Shown here in pieces: positions 42,290 through 55,073 of a DNA stretch of 64,000 bases. How positions within the stretch are numbered: position 1 is the first letter of the stretch; every line of letters starts with the position of its first letter. The notes under the pieces are model-generated. The model worked only from the letters and a program-made list of their open reading frames with translations. It did no database searches and was not told where the DNA came from. Both the position numbers and the translations under genes were made by a program. The stretch comes from Prillingera fragicola (Eukaryota; Basidiomycota; Tremellomycetes; Trichosporonales; Trichosporonaceae), in contig BEDY01000006.1 in assembly GCA_002335605.1 (NCBI GenBank), positions 868,001-932,000 on the forward strand, read 5' to 3'.

Positions 42290-43005
42290 TCGTTGATGCT
42301 CAAGCCCGGATAGCCGCGCGTGCACTGATCGCATTGATCAGCTCCAATCTTCTGATATCGAAGCGCTAGGCAGACGGGCGTCACATGGAGGTTCTAAAGC
42401 CCGGATAGCAGCGCTTGGCACTGAGCGTTGCAGCACTGGGTAGCGCGGCGGTCTCTCCCACTTGCAATCCGCATGGACATTGAAGCGCGTAAGCAGTCGA
42501 GCATCACATGGAGTGTCTCTAGCAGCGCGCGGTAGTGTATCGCAGCGGTCTCCTCCACTTCCTATCTGCCTGAATACCGAAGCGCGTATGCACTTGAGCC
42601 GCACATGGAGGTTCTAAAGCCCGGATAGCAACGCATGACACTGATCAGCGGTCTCTCCCACCTCCAAGGTGCAGTGTTATTGAAGCAGGTATGGAGTCGA
42701 GCGTCGCATGGAGTTTCTAAAGCCCGGATAGCAGCGCGTGGCACTGTAGCGGTCTCTCCCACCTCCATTCTGCAGTGATATTGAAACAGGTATGGAGTCG
42801 AGCCTCGCATGGAGGTTCTAAAGCCCGGATAGCAGCGCTTGACACTGATCAGCGGTCTCTCCCACCTTCATTCTGCACATTGAAGCAGGTATGGAGTCGA
42901 GCCTCGCATGGAGGTTCTAAAGCCCGGATAGCAGCGCGTGGCACTGTACATAGCGGTCTCTCCCACCTTCATTCTGCATAGCATTGAACCAGGTATGGAG
43001 TCGTG
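42290..43005. repeat. Tandem array of about 100-bp units, about seven copies
   Basis: The anchor CATGGAG(G/T)TTCTAAAGC-CCGGATAGCAGCGC recurs near 42384, 42505, 42605, 42704, 42806 and 42906. A more diverged copy lies near 42300. Each unit continues with GGCACTGATCAGCGGTCTCTCCCACCT and ends with TGAAGCAGGTATGGAGTCGAG. Spacing is 99-102 bp for the last five units and 121 bp for an earlier one. Similarity rises to the right, so the array probably grew there most recently. Confidence 0.9.
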
Positions 43006-44585
43006 GATCTGTTTCTAAACCTACCAAGCGCCGTGAGTTTGGCAACTGCATGTTGTGCATGTGGTGTGGTGCATGTGGTGTGGTAGCCTTCCGAATACGA
43101 TTATGTGCGATATTCATGGATATGTTCAGCGTGCCACACTCGACGGCGTGGCCCGCCACACCTACGACTCTGCGTGGCCACTGCCGCCGTTGCCTATGCC
43201 CGGCTAGCTTGCTTCGCGAAGCAGCATGACGTCTATAGAAGCAGCATGTGACAGCTGTAGAACATGTGCATCGTAAGTTCTGGGCTTCTTGGTATGGCCG
43301 CGTGGCGGCGCTGTTGGCATGTGGAAACACTGCCACTTTCGACTTCCACATGCTGTAATATGATTTACAGCCTAATGAAAGCACGCACGAGCAAGCTCGG
43401 AATGAACTGCGTCATGACGTTAGGGCCGTTCTAGTCCTCAGAGACGTGTTCGGTCGCCGCTGATCAGCTGAGCTGCTCGTCATCCCCCACCGCCCCACTC
43501 GAACTGCGGCGGCATCGCCATCCCATCACGGCATCCCCCACTGACTTGATCTACACCACCCGTGTCGAGTGAGGTGGGGACGGCTCCTCACTGCACGTAC
43601 TATACCGCCTGACCCCACTAACGCACCCCGACGGCACCATGGCGGCACCTGACGGCCCATCTCACCTCCGCGACCACCGAATCCCCCACCGCTAGACTCG
43701 TACACACTTCTTCCACCCGGAAATGCAATCCACGACCCCCACAGCAGTCACACACCTCCCAAACACATGCAGATCCCCACCCAAAGCCATGCCCTCACCC
43801 CGGCTGCCGCCGAGCAGCGAACTCACCGTTCCGAAACACCGTACCGAGCACCCCAGTGCAACTCCAGCGCAGCGGTCCATGACGCACAACGCGAGGAACG
43901 GCAAAGTCGGCGATCCGGCGCAGCAGACCATGCTGGATCTAGGCAGGGGTGACTGCCAAGGGACCGTCCTGATCGAAGAATGAGATCTGGGCGGGCGGTG
44001 GGTCCGCTACGGTGGGTCCGCTCGCCGACCTGTCCCGATGTCGGGTGCTCTGGAGCTCTTTCGCTTTGGTTTAGCCCTTGGACGTAAGAGAGATGACGCG
44101 GTATCGGCCCGAGGTATGGGCGGGTCGGACGGCGGCGGCGTGGCACGGTCGGTCGGTCGGAGCTTGGTTTTGTGACTTGGCTCCGGATTACAGAGCTTGG
44201 TATTGGGATTTACGGAGGATTCATTACGCACGGCTGTTCGCTGCTGATGTTGGGCCGATACTGGGGAGTGTAGAGCCGCAGGAGCGGGCTTGCCGTGGAG
44301 CTGTACGGGACTAGGGGGCGATGTCTTGGTTGTTTCGGCGCTGTGAGGATCTGGGAGGTGGGAGAGGGCTTGTGGAGTGTCTAGGGCCAGTAGGAGGTTC
44401 ATACCGAGCATGAGCTTTCGCTGCAGGAGATCAGTGTTCCCCTGCCCAGCCGACACGTCGAGTGTCATGCCTTGTGAAAAAGTTCATGAAAATCTTTATG
44501 AAAATGGAAGCACGTGTCCATCACGAGTGGCATGGTGACAGTCCCAGGCACAATCCTGATTCCAGCGCTCACTTGATGTCCATCT

Positions 44586-44640
44586 CGTCCCCAGGCTCAT
44601 ACGTCGTCCCCAGGCTCATACGTCGTCCCCAGGTGCATGC
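44586..44640. repeat. 19-bp tandem repeat, three copies
   Basis: CGTCCCCAGGCTCATACGT begins at 44586 and 44605, and a partial third copy (CGTCCCCAGG) begins at 44624. Confidence 0.9.
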
Positions 44641-46164
44641 ATCGTATCCCCACCCAACACCACCGTGTACTTGCGATGGACGCACCGCACCCCACAGTCG
44701 GAATGAGAACTGCATTGAGTGAGCCCGTTCCGGCTCTCGGCGAGAACAACACCATGTCGCCTGGTCCGTGTATAGCACGAGCGCGTCGCTCACCCACGGC
44801 TAAGCCAAAGCTATCAGATAGCCATCCCCACCCGGAACTATCGCCTACTCTTCCGCACCCGCAGACTAGTCCCATCGGCACCAGCCGCCGCACAAACGCG
44901 TGCCACAGGTTGACTGCACGCAAGGAGAAACCGGGCATACAACCCACCTATTCCCCCGCGCGTCAACGTCGTCAATCTCACCGATTGGTTCTAGTGGCGA
45001 CGCGGCGATGCGCCGCCGCCGACCCCGCCGAGTATGGACCGCCGAGCTCTCCGATCCGCTCTTTGCGGGCACGCGTAGGCTGTTCACTAACGAGCTGCGA
45101 TCCGAGGCGGAACAGGCGACTGCGATCAACTGCGCTGGACAGATCTGGCGCTGGAATGGCGGGCGAATCGGCGACGTTCCAACGATACCGTCTCTTACCG
45201 GCGGCATCCCGGGTGCATATGGGGGCGAGAGAGTGCAGATGCCGCCGGAACGCGCGCCGGGGACTACACCCTAACAGGTGTGCAGGGGATGCGTGGACAT
45301 GTGTACGGAGGCGCTCCGTGCTCTGCTGAGGTTGCCGTGCCGACAACGAGCCGTGAGCGGCAGGAGGGCCGAGTATGTACCGAATTCTAGCCGTTGAATG
45401 CACTGGGGCGGAGAAGGGAGCGGGTATGGCTAGATGTGAGTAAAGTGTTGACGAAGAGTGTTGCGCATGTGACGGATGTGCCGCCGGCAACGGAAAGATC
45501 GGCGGGATCGACGGTTGTGCCTGGTATCAACCGTGTACCCGCGTCCATCCGTCACGGACAATGCATGTCGTCAGCCATGAATGCTCGTGTCAGCAGAGTA
45601 CAGCATATGCATTACGACGTGTTCCCGCGTGTAAACGTCCCTTGACTGTGGCCGCGGACACACCCACCGCGGACTACCTGCACGCCGTCCATGGCTACAC
45701 TCTACGTGTCGTCCGTGACGGTGGTAAGGTCGTGCCTGCGGCAATGCCCAGCTGAGCGCCTACCGGCTGTATATGCAACGCAGATTATACAACTGACAGC
45801 CTATTCTGCCGCTCCTGCCTGCCATAACCGCATCCAAACCCAACTGCCGTCTTCCTTCACTAACCGTCGACGCAGCCGATACCACCCTAGCCACGGCACC
45901 GTGGACAATCCAGCGGTATACGCCGCGCACGCACGGACAATACCCCGTCAACAACCCGCCAAAACGCCGTCCACAAGTGTAAGGGCCACCGCGCCGTGCC
46001 GGTCGCCGACTCGGTCGCTACTTGTTGTTGCACGAGCCAAGGAAAAAGTCCGCGAAATCCCCGGCCGCAGCTTTCCTTTGCACCCATGTACTCCCCGCCC
46101 CGACGAGCTCGGGTTAGTGAACGCCTTATCGGACCAGAAACAGGCTGTTGGCGCCGTACAGGAG

Positions 46165-46191
46165 ATGCGGCAGATGCGGCAGATGCGGCAG
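46165..46191. repeat. 9-bp tandem repeat, three copies
   Basis: ATGCGGCAG is repeated three times without change. Confidence 0.9.
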
Positions 46192-49100
46192 GGGCGGCGC
46201 AGAGATAGGCAGTCGGCGGGTGTGCCGGCGGCATCTCGCGCTCGCACCAAGGCGTGATCCGTGTTCGCACCGGGGATCGCACCCGTGCCGGCGGTAACGC
46301 CTGATGGACCGGGCGTTCCGGGCTGTCGGGGGGATGATGGGCGTGTGTCCGGGATGTGCATGTGCAATGCTAAGGTGTACGGTGCGATGGAGCTGTAATG
46401 GTGCGAAAATGGAGCCTGTTAGTATACATTGGGCCGAATAGCATTATACCGAGAGAGCCAAAAACGGCTTTCGTCCCGGATTATTGGGATGGTGCCGAGG
46501 AAGTGACATTTGAGTCGCTATGGAGAGTGATTTCCGGAACTGGACCGATGTAGACATGTTCTACGGCGAGTTGGGCCGATACGGAGATGTCATTCCTCCT
46601 CGAGTGTCCGGTGAAATGGCCGGAATGGAGAGGAGGGCCGGGGATGTGGCCGGATGGTGCAGAAAGTATCGGTGCCAGGACTACGGCTCTATGGAGGGCT
46701 ACGAAACGGCTTTGGCTTGCCCGTGGCGGGTTGTACCGCTCTGAGCTGGAGCTGTGGCAGTGAGCCGGAAGTCACAAAGATGGCAGAATGGACTGCCGGA
46801 CGAGGGCAAGGTGGCATGTTTGGAGGGTGGCACTTGCTGCGATGACGATGAATCTACAACGACTTTGGGTAGACACTGCTTCCAATACTCGCAGAGAATG
46901 CATGGCTGCAGACTGATCAGAGCAACATGCGCTCAAACTGCATAGAGTGTTGTGTACTCAAATCTGCGGGGGAAGAGTCGCCACCCGCACCGCTGAACCA
47001 ACGACACCGCCACAACTACACAAACGTGCAAATTCTCTCGATTCCAGTAACGTGCTTATCTCCATCAAGCAGCATCGATCACGCCGTATTCTCCCTGCAG
47101 TAGCCGCCAGTAGCTGCAGATCCCTGCAATAACCGCTCTCGCAATCCCGGGCCGACAATGACAAGTTCGTTGAGGACGGACGTCGCCACCTCCGTGACGG
47201 ACCGCGGCACACAGTGTTCCGTGAATATTCCGTGCAGCCGTGAATATTCCGGGCAACCTTCCGGCGACTCGGGGATCAGCAGACTATCTGCAGACTATCG
47301 CAGCTGTCATACTGCTGACGCGAGGAGTAATTGAGCCGTGATCAACCGTGGTGCAGCATTACAGCGCGGTAACGGGCTGTTCTGTGCGGCATTACAGCTC
47401 GGAGCACCGCCGATGATGCCAAACGGGCCGATGCCGACCGCGCCAGCTGGGCTAGGTGTAGCAGAACGGTTGCACTGCGGACGATTGGCGGTTAATCTGC
47501 GCAACTGTTCAACTGTTCAGCTCCGTGCAGAGCGCAAACATGGCACCCAAGGCCTACAGATCGGCCCGTTGCGTACCGCAACGATGCCCCGGCGCCAGGG
47601 CTTAGCATGCAAACACCACCACCGAGACCGGCCTGGGTTTGGTTCTGCGCGGATGATTTGTATACACGCCGAATGCACCGAGATTTGGCCTGGACCCGCA
47701 CCGGACTGTCATCGGGGGGTTTGTTTACTCGGGACCGCACATTTTGTGCGCTGTATCGATCGTGCTGCTCCACGATCGCTGCTCCACTGTAGCTGTTCCG
47801 CAAACAGCGGCTCCACTTGGCTCCACTGACGTCTGCAGTACTGTTGCGGTCCGGTCAAGGCGGGGTGAACGGCGTGTCCACCGGTGGAGCACTGGTCGGC
47901 GTCCGGCGCGGACTGGCCGATGTTTGGTGGTCCTAAAAAACCGGGATGGCCGCATGCTATGTCCGGTGACGTCGGTTGCATATCGCTGTTGCACATCTGG
48001 AGCACTGGGTTGGCAGAGGTCCGTACATGCTTGTTGGTCGGGGTCGCACCGATACCGAGCTTGCAATAGCCTTTGGAGAGTGACATCGCTTACACTCCTA
48101 TTGCTAATAGTTTGCAATACTCCTGTCCCTAATGACGACCAATACACACAGCACATGCAGCACGCGCTCCAGGCTATACCCCACTTGACAAGAAGCGCCG
48201 GTACCGCCGTGCCCACAATGGTCATCGCACATTTTCTCAATAACGGCGCGCAGGCCGACCTCCGCACCAAGCGGGGGTGTCCATCTTGGGTAACCGCTAT
48301 GGTCCGTTCTGTGCCAGTGCCGGGCGGAACATGCTTTCCGCTTGATTCTTCCCCCACCAACGCCACGTAGTAGTATTCTCAACCAGAAATTTTCAACACA
48401 GCGTAGATCACCGGTGCCTGTCCGGCGGCAATCAGCTGTCTCGGAAGCAAACGGCTCTGCCGATCAAACATCCATGCCAATCTACCCATGTCCATTTCCA
48501 GCGTCGCTCCGGAAGCCATTTTGACAGCAACTGGACAGCCTATGCGGTGATGTTTGGGACAGTGACGTGGGATCACTGTCGTGCTCGTCATCGCCGAACT
48601 GCTCCGACCGGGCTAGGGCGCCGAACCCACTGCGGCCGCTCGTCATGCCGCATGATGCCGCACCCACAATGCCACTAACCTAGTGCACCTCGTGGGATCC
48701 CCATATGGGTCAAAGCACTCCACCACCTACCCCACCCGGACCCACTCACCAGACCCACTCACAGCAACTTTGGACGTTCGGTACCTGCGCCGCTTGACCC
48801 AGCAGGACCAAGCGGCGACCCCCACCTTGACCATCCTTACTTCCATGCATACGCACGTGCCGGCCACCGGCGCCGGCAGCTCGCGGTGAAGAAACCCCTC
48901 GTCCGGACCGGCTAGCCTCACCGATGTGCAAGAGTGGGGCAAAAAGTGGGGTAGCAAGCGTCGTCGGAAGGGTACTCACCCCACCCGGCAGGCACGGATT
49001 GTCATGTCTGCTAGTGCAGGTGTGGCTTTCCGCGCTGGTGACGATGGCATCCATGGTACCGCGCTGCGACATGTAGTGCGGGAGGAGCACGTGTACATCT

Positions 49101-50233
49101 ACGTGTGCATGTTCTGAGGGTGGACATGTTGCAGTACAGATGACCGTGGCGAGTGGCACTGCTCCCAACTCTGGGGCTTATTAAACGATGAACGGTGGGT
49201 CTGCCTCCACGAGATACCTATCGTCCGTAGTCAGCACGTGCGATGCATGTCTATCACCAGCCTCACCTCTGCGCAACAAGCATCCGGCGCCGCACACGGC
49301 CCGCTAATGCTTCACCCGGCCGCCTGTACCACCCGTACCCGGACAGCTCGCCCGTGAGTCTTCCGCGACGAAGACAGTGGAACAGCCGGCGCCGGGCAAA
49401 CTGTGTCGCCAAAAGCCCTGCGACGCCGCCCGAGAGGTGTGGGCGGAGGTCCGTTAGTGCCACCTTTGGTGCGGGGTGGGATGGGGCACCGGGGGGAGTG
49501 TGGGGGTAGGGTTTGGTGGGTGTGGCGGTTGTGGCGGTGGCGCCGGTGGATGGGGTGTTAAGCGTTGAGTACAGCGACGGTGCTTTTTGATCCTTCCATG
49601 TCGGAGCGTGGACTGGGAGGTGTGTGCTGCGAATGGTGGGATTGATAGGCGTGACTCCGTTGGGGGGAGAGACTCGAGACGAGAATTCGGGAGGACAAGA
49701 GGTCGGGCTTGCGTGTTGACTCTCCAGTCGCTGCTTGACTGTGACTCTAGAGTGGTCTGCGACTTGCTCTGGATCATATGCTCCTAGAGGCAGGGAGCGT
49801 TGCATGGCTACTTATTTCTCGTCCGGCTTGGCGTTTGACAGCGATACCGTACACTGCCGCTGCACAAGTGGCATCCGCCTACTGCGACCATTTCCTGTGA
49901 GATACGATGCACGTCCACGCAACAATAGGTTCACAGAATATTCACTCTTCCACTCAACGGCGCAAGGCAAATACCATACCCACATCAATCGGATCAGTCA
50001 ATAGCCACCGAACAAGCCATCGGCAACAAGCGAACAATTATTGCAGCACATAAAACCCATGCGAGCACAGACCAGCTCCCTTTCGCCACCCGGTCGGCGG
50101 TCTGCGACCGAGACGTAAGGCTGCCCGGGTATGCTGAATGAAATATGCGCCGCGAGCAGACCATGCATGGCCCATCGCTGTCGTTGTGCATCGCAACTGG
50201 AATCCACTGTCACGGAGATGGAAGGTCTAGAAC

Positions 50234-50253
50234 TAATTTAATTAATTAAATTA
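50234..50253. repeat. 20-bp perfect AT palindrome near the right edge of the desert
   Basis: TAATTTAATTAATTAAATTA equals its own reverse complement. It stands out in otherwise GC-rich DNA and lies about 1.1 kb outside the first gene of the right block. Confidence 0.7.
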
Positions 50254-51318
50254 TTTCCAGTCGTCCGTCTGCAGCGCTGCAGGTGCATCCTCGATCCGTC
50301 CATCAAACCCCCCTCACTCGCAGCGGCGTAGATCCACAATGTCTGGATGACAACAACTCAAAGCTCACTTGCACGCCACGCCGGCAGCGTACACAAAGGA
50401 CGTAACGACGGATGACGACAGCACTCGCTTATCCTCGTTTCCATTCCTCGCGACGATCGATGCACACGACCTCGGTAGCTCTCCTGTTGCCACCAAACTC
50501 AGTGCCCACCCCCCTTCTTGGCAGAAACATCCCGGCGGCAACAGTCGGCCCCCACTCCCCAGCCCACATTCCCGTATACCGTATACCGTCTACTTACTTG
50601 GCACTCTTGCCTGCACTCTTGTGCTTTACCGGGGCATGTAACGGGTCGCGTCCACGCGTGGCGTTACCCCCTTCCTTTCCCAACGACGTCGCGACAGAGC
50701 CAACTGATGCGACCTCGTTTGTCGCAGAGCCTGCACAAACGTACCCGAACGCTCCAAACAGCACTGCATGCAGAAGCTACAGGCCAGAGGATAGCCTCGC
50801 TTGCAGGCTGCTGCATGAGGTTCCAACCCGGGTCAGCATCCGCATGTTCGGCGCCTCGCCGGCCGGGCCTTGGCCTCGCTTGACCTCGTTTCGACGTTGT
50901 TGATGGGAGTACGCACTTGCTGTTCTCGTAAATTTCCCACACATGCTGCGCGCTCTTGCCGCCGGTTTGGCGGTTCGCGCCGCTGCTGACTTTTTCACCT
51001 GCTCGAGCATGTCGCGCCGAGGTGTGCTAGGTGTGGGAACAATGCATGGTCCATCTAAGCCTATGATGTCTACAACGGAAGAGGCGGTTACAACGGTGTC
51101 GTCTTAATCTATAAAATGTATGTATGTATGGTGTAGGTTGGCAAGCAAGTGGCGTGAAGGTGGACGGACCACCGGGTACAAGTGCAACGTTGGCGGTGTT
51201 CGGCAACTCTTGCAGCGACGGAGCGTCATGTGCGCGAGTGACAATGGAGCAGAGAGAGATAGAGTTGGCGGCGCCGGGACAACCAAAGGCGTGGCTGCGG
51301 TCGTGGCGTTGGACGGAT

Positions 51319-51998
51319 CTAGTATGTCCGCGAGAAGAACCCGCCTGGGCTGTCGCCCTCGCTCTCCTCGCCGCCGCTGGCGTGCTCGTCCTCGCACGCG
51401 AGCATGTCGTCGGCCATGTCCTCGTCCATCATCATCTCGTCGTCGTGGTACTCGTACGCGTACTGCGGGGCTTGCTGCTGGAACGCCCCGTGCTGCTGCT
51501 GCTGCTGCACGAATGCAAACGCGTTGGTGGCCTGCTGCTGCTGCTCGGTGCTGGCGCGGAAGAGCCCCCACTGGTCGCCGTGGCTCTTCTGGTGGTGGCA
51601 CGACGCAAAGGCGTCGCCTGCAAAGGCCGCCTTGAGGTCGTCGTCAGAGTGGTCAAACGACGGATAAGGGTTGTAGACTGGTGGTGTCACGTCTTGCGAC
51701 GGCGAGGTGAACGGAAAGCCGGCATAGGACGCGTACTGCGCCGTGGCCGCGGGGGAGGGGAGGGGCTTGGAGCTGGGGGACAGGCCGTCGAGGGAAAAGG
51801 AAAGAGACGGCGTGCGGGTGCGGCTCGAGCCGTCTGACGGACTGGCGGGGATTACCAAGGTGCGTGCAAGAGATGCCTATAACGTCAGCAACCGTGTGTT
51901 GATAAAGCGCGCAATAAACCAACCTTGAACGACTCAAGGTCGTAGCTCTCCTGCGACACATGCATCGTGCCCGACAGCGTTGCAATGAGGTCGTCCAT
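51319..51998 (-). CDS. Gln-rich protein of unknown function
   Basis: Two exons, 51998-51924 and 51876-51319, with a 47-nt intron (donor GTTGGT, acceptor TTATAG), give 210 residues. The start MDDLIATLSGTMHVSQESYD is amphipathic and looks conserved in style. The rest is Ser/Pro-rich with YNPYPSFDHSDDDLKAAFAG, followed by Gln tracts, a DDEMMMDEDMADD acidic patch and the end GGFFSRTY. No known domain is recognised. The acidic and Gln-rich composition is compatible with a transcription-related or adaptor protein, but nothing in the sequence proves that. It is the first gene after the desert. Confidence 0.62.
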
Positions 51999-53640
51999 TG
52001 TTGGACTGCGTGTGGGGTTGGGTGGGGTGGCGGAAGGGGGGAAGGCGTCGTCTTATCGAGATTGGGATTCTCGAGTGAGTGACACTGCGATCGATAGGGA
52101 TGGGGAACGGGTCGCTGCAAGCGACGAGCACGGGTTCGAGTACTGGTTGTGGGTGTGGAACGAGATGGAATAGAAAGAGCAAGGTGAGAAAACAGAGATA
52201 CGAGAGTTACTTGCTGTGATGATTGCCTTCGACTGCCTCAGGGGTTGCCGCGGGGGGAGCACTCTCCCTCTACCCTCTGCTGGGTGTAAAATCGTTTACC
52301 GGCTACTGACCGCCCTTGACCACCCACGGGGGCGATTACCCCGAACTCCATCGCCATACCCGGTCCGAGATTCCACCGGCCCGCTGCTACCACCGCAGCG
52401 GCGGCAACTCCGGCTGCATCCGTGCTCTAGTCACCGTCCCGAGCACCTCCGAGTCTCTTGATGCCTGATTGCGTATCAGTGCATGCGGACGAGCCTCGAT
52501 GGCGTATCGCACGTTTCGACGACGCACGCGCACAAGGGAGAGCAACCAGTGCATGCATGAACACTAGCTGCATGCATGAACGCTAACACAATAGAGACAA
52601 CCATGTTTGCCGTTAAGCGAAAGCCCATTGCCCAGTAAACTCTAACGCCAACAGACGTCACCTGGTCGTCATCTCACCTCAGCCATGCTCAGCCACAACG
52701 GCCAGCCCATTACCGCTCCACAACTAGTAACGCGTGAGCCACAGCATATCGCCGCATTGCATCTATGCCGGCCAAGCATGCATGCCCGGCCAGCGGCCAG
52801 CGGGATACAGCGGCAAGCGCGGCCCGGGGCGACTCGGCGAGCGTGCCGACTGCAATGCGCCGCCACACAGGACCGACAATGGACCGAGTTGCATTCCCGT
52901 TCCAGGTCGCCGGCCGGTAGTGTCGTACTCCCCTCTCTCTAATCCTCTAATGCGAGTTGCACAGAATAACAATTCCCGTTCAGCACCGAGGATATTCCCG
53001 TTCGACTACTGGTATTCTTCCGCTAATCCCGTCGTTTATCCGCAGGGCTGAGCCTGGCCCAAGACACTCGGCGCCGGCGCCGGACACTACGACTACCCAA
53101 CAACTACGTACGCTACAGGCGTAACACACCAGCAGGGCAAGAGCAGAACGAGGCGGGGAGTGGGGTACACTGGGCCCCACGGGCCGGACCGGCAGCTCGT
53201 CTCGTCTCGGTGGATAGCGCTCTCGGTGCATCATTGCTGCGGCCGTGGGTTGCCGGGTGACTATCGTCCGAGCGCTAGGCTCTTGCTTGCTTTGGCTTTG
53301 GGCTGGGTTGGGCTGGGTGGCTCGGAGTGCGGTCCGGTGGGCTGGGGCGCGTACTTGACCAGCTTGAGAGGATCAGAGGCCGATATGTCGGTGTCAGTGC
53401 CACTTGCTGCCGCTGCCACTTCAGTGACCGCCACTTGCACTGCTGTACGTTCCATGTGCGCGTTTGTACATTCTGCTCTACCACTTTGTATACGACTCTG
53501 GTCTCCATCTCGGTCATGTCGCTCACATTGCATTCTTTGGGCTGTTGTCTCGTTCTGCATCTGCCATCGCCTTTTCTGCCGCGCGCCGTGCAGCCTCGTC
53601 TCCCGTAGCTGCACGGCGCACACGCCGCGTACACACCCAC
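51999..53640. other. Intergenic gap upstream of the Gln-rich gene
   Basis: Holds the promoter of the Gln-rich gene and the 3' side of the PI31 gene. I see no further gene. The frame downstream of the PI31 stop (53640-53275, minus) is reachable only by an alternative splice and is not family-like. Confidence 0.45.
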
Positions 53641-55073
53641 TTACATGAACCCTCCACCACCCCCAAACCCACCTCCTCCACCCCCAAACCCACCTCCGCC
53701 AAACCCACCACCCCCACCCCCGCGCCCCGGCCCACCGAGCCCGCCAAACGCACCCCCAAACCGGCCCCTCCCAGCCCTCATCTCCCTCAGCGCGTCCCCG
53801 CCATCCATGCCCCCCATCCCCCCAACTCTAGGCTCCGGAATCGGGCCCCCAACGCCCAGATCCGGCCCAAACTCGCCCGGGGGAGCCATCTCGTCCCCCC
53901 ACCTGTCCCCGACGCCGACGCCGTTCAGCGGGTTCCCGCCAACGGTGGGGAAGCGCGGTCCCAGGCCCGGGCCGACGGGATCCCACCGCGCCCCCGGGGG
54001 CTGCATGCTGCCGCCTGGGCCGGTGGCGTCGGGGTCGGCGCCGGCGCGGCCGCGGCCGGCGAAGAGGGGGTGGTTGAAGTCGACCGTCATGCCGCCGCTG
54101 GACGCTGCGCCGAGGCCGCCGGGACCGCGGAGGGGCCCGAGGGGGTCCAGATCCCTGTGCCCGATGGAGGCTGCGGGGACGCCGCCGATGGGCGGGGCGG
54201 GGTGCAGCGGGTCGTGCAGCGGGTTGGGGCGTGCGGGCTCGTTGCCTGGGTTGCGTGGCGGGCGGATGCCGGGGTTGCCTGGGTTGGCTGGGTGTGAGCC
54301 CGAGCCAGAGCTCGAGGCCGTGGGGGCAGTGTAGCCGTCCTTGTTCAGGCCGGGGATGAGGCGCGCAATGACTTGAGTGTTGTACTTGTCCACAAAGGTG
54401 CGGATGGCTTCGAGGGAGCGGAAGCCGAGCGACGCCGCGTCGGGGCTGCTGCTGCCGCCGGTTGCGGCGGAGGGGATTGGAAAGGCGTCGACGTTGAGGA
54501 GGTCGTTGATGACCAGTGAGACGGTGTGGGGCTCGCCGTCCTGGGCGTCAGTGTCAGTCAACCTGGCCGCAACTCTGGTCTTGAGTGCCTAGGAAAGTGT
54601 CGCCGGCCTCCCCAGCACACACTCACCTCTGCCATGCCGTCAACCTGCACCCGCGCCCCCATCCGCCCAACTCGGATGCGGAAAGCCATGCTACTCTGCG
54701 CATGGCGATAGGCGAACGAGTACGAGTCCTCTGCGCGCTCATTCCAGCTTTCTGGTAACTGGCTGCCCGGCGGCGCTGTCGTCGGCACCGCGACCTCGTC
54801 GGGGTCTACAGCTGTGGTAGTGTCGGACATGGCGTCGTCGTCGTCTGTTGCTGGTGTTTCCGCGGGCGCAGGCGCGGACGTGCTTGGACCGCCAGCTGCA
54901 GTGTCATTGTTGCTGCCAGTTGGAGTGTCGAGACGGAACCCGAGTGCAGTGTGTATAGCATGCACGAGTGCTGCGACTGCGTCTGTTGGGTGTGGGAGTG
55001 GGGAGGAGGTCGAGTTGGGAAGGAGGAGGGGGAGGAGGGCTGTGAGGGCCCGGGCGTCGAGGGGGTTGGGCAT
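53641..55073 (-). CDS. FUB1: PI31/Fub1-type proteasome regulator
   Basis: Binds and modulates the 20S proteasome. Two exons, 55073-54627 and 54588-53641, with a 38-nt intron, encode about 464 residues. The start is the ATG at 55073 (MPNPLDARAL); the frame continues upstream but without conserved sequence. The N-terminal half matches the PI31 FP-type domain: ESWNERAEDSYSFAYRH, SSMAFRIRVGRMG, and SLEAIRTFVDKYNTQVIARL. The C-terminal half is Pro/Gly-rich with the family motif DLDPLGPLRGPGG, and then DRWGDEMAPPGEFGPDLGVG. The tail is a Gly-rich run ending Gly-Phe-Met. In related proteins the last residues form a hydrophobic-Tyr-X proteasome-docking tail; here Phe takes the Tyr position. The stop TAA overlaps a good splice donor (GTAAGT). 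Confidence 0.9.

Larger units (their letters stand above)
38099..51318. other. Gene desert, right arm (13.2 kb)
   Basis: No supportable gene. Frames are short and unconvincing on both strands. I saw no RNA gene, transposase, reverse transcriptase or integrase. Its visible structure is an array of about 100-bp units at 42290-43005, a 19-bp triplet at 44586-44640, a 9-bp triplet at 46165-46191, a 16-bp palindrome at 41832-41847, and an AT palindrome at 50234-50253. The first few hundred bases (38099 onward) should hold the promoter of the acyltransferase-like gene. Confidence 0.6.

Noticed and set aside
24620..51318. LTR retrotransposon or DNA transposon remnants
   Set aside because: No polymerase, integrase or transposase motif and no paired long terminal or inverted repeats were found by eye; a homology search could still reveal very old copies.
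52125..52150. GGGTTCGAGTACTGG resembling a tRNA B box
   Set aside because: No A box, acceptor stem or cloverleaf partner could be found around it.
53275..53640. 121-residue minus-strand frame after the PI31 stop
   Set aside because: Reachable only through an unproven splice and lacks protein-like conservation.
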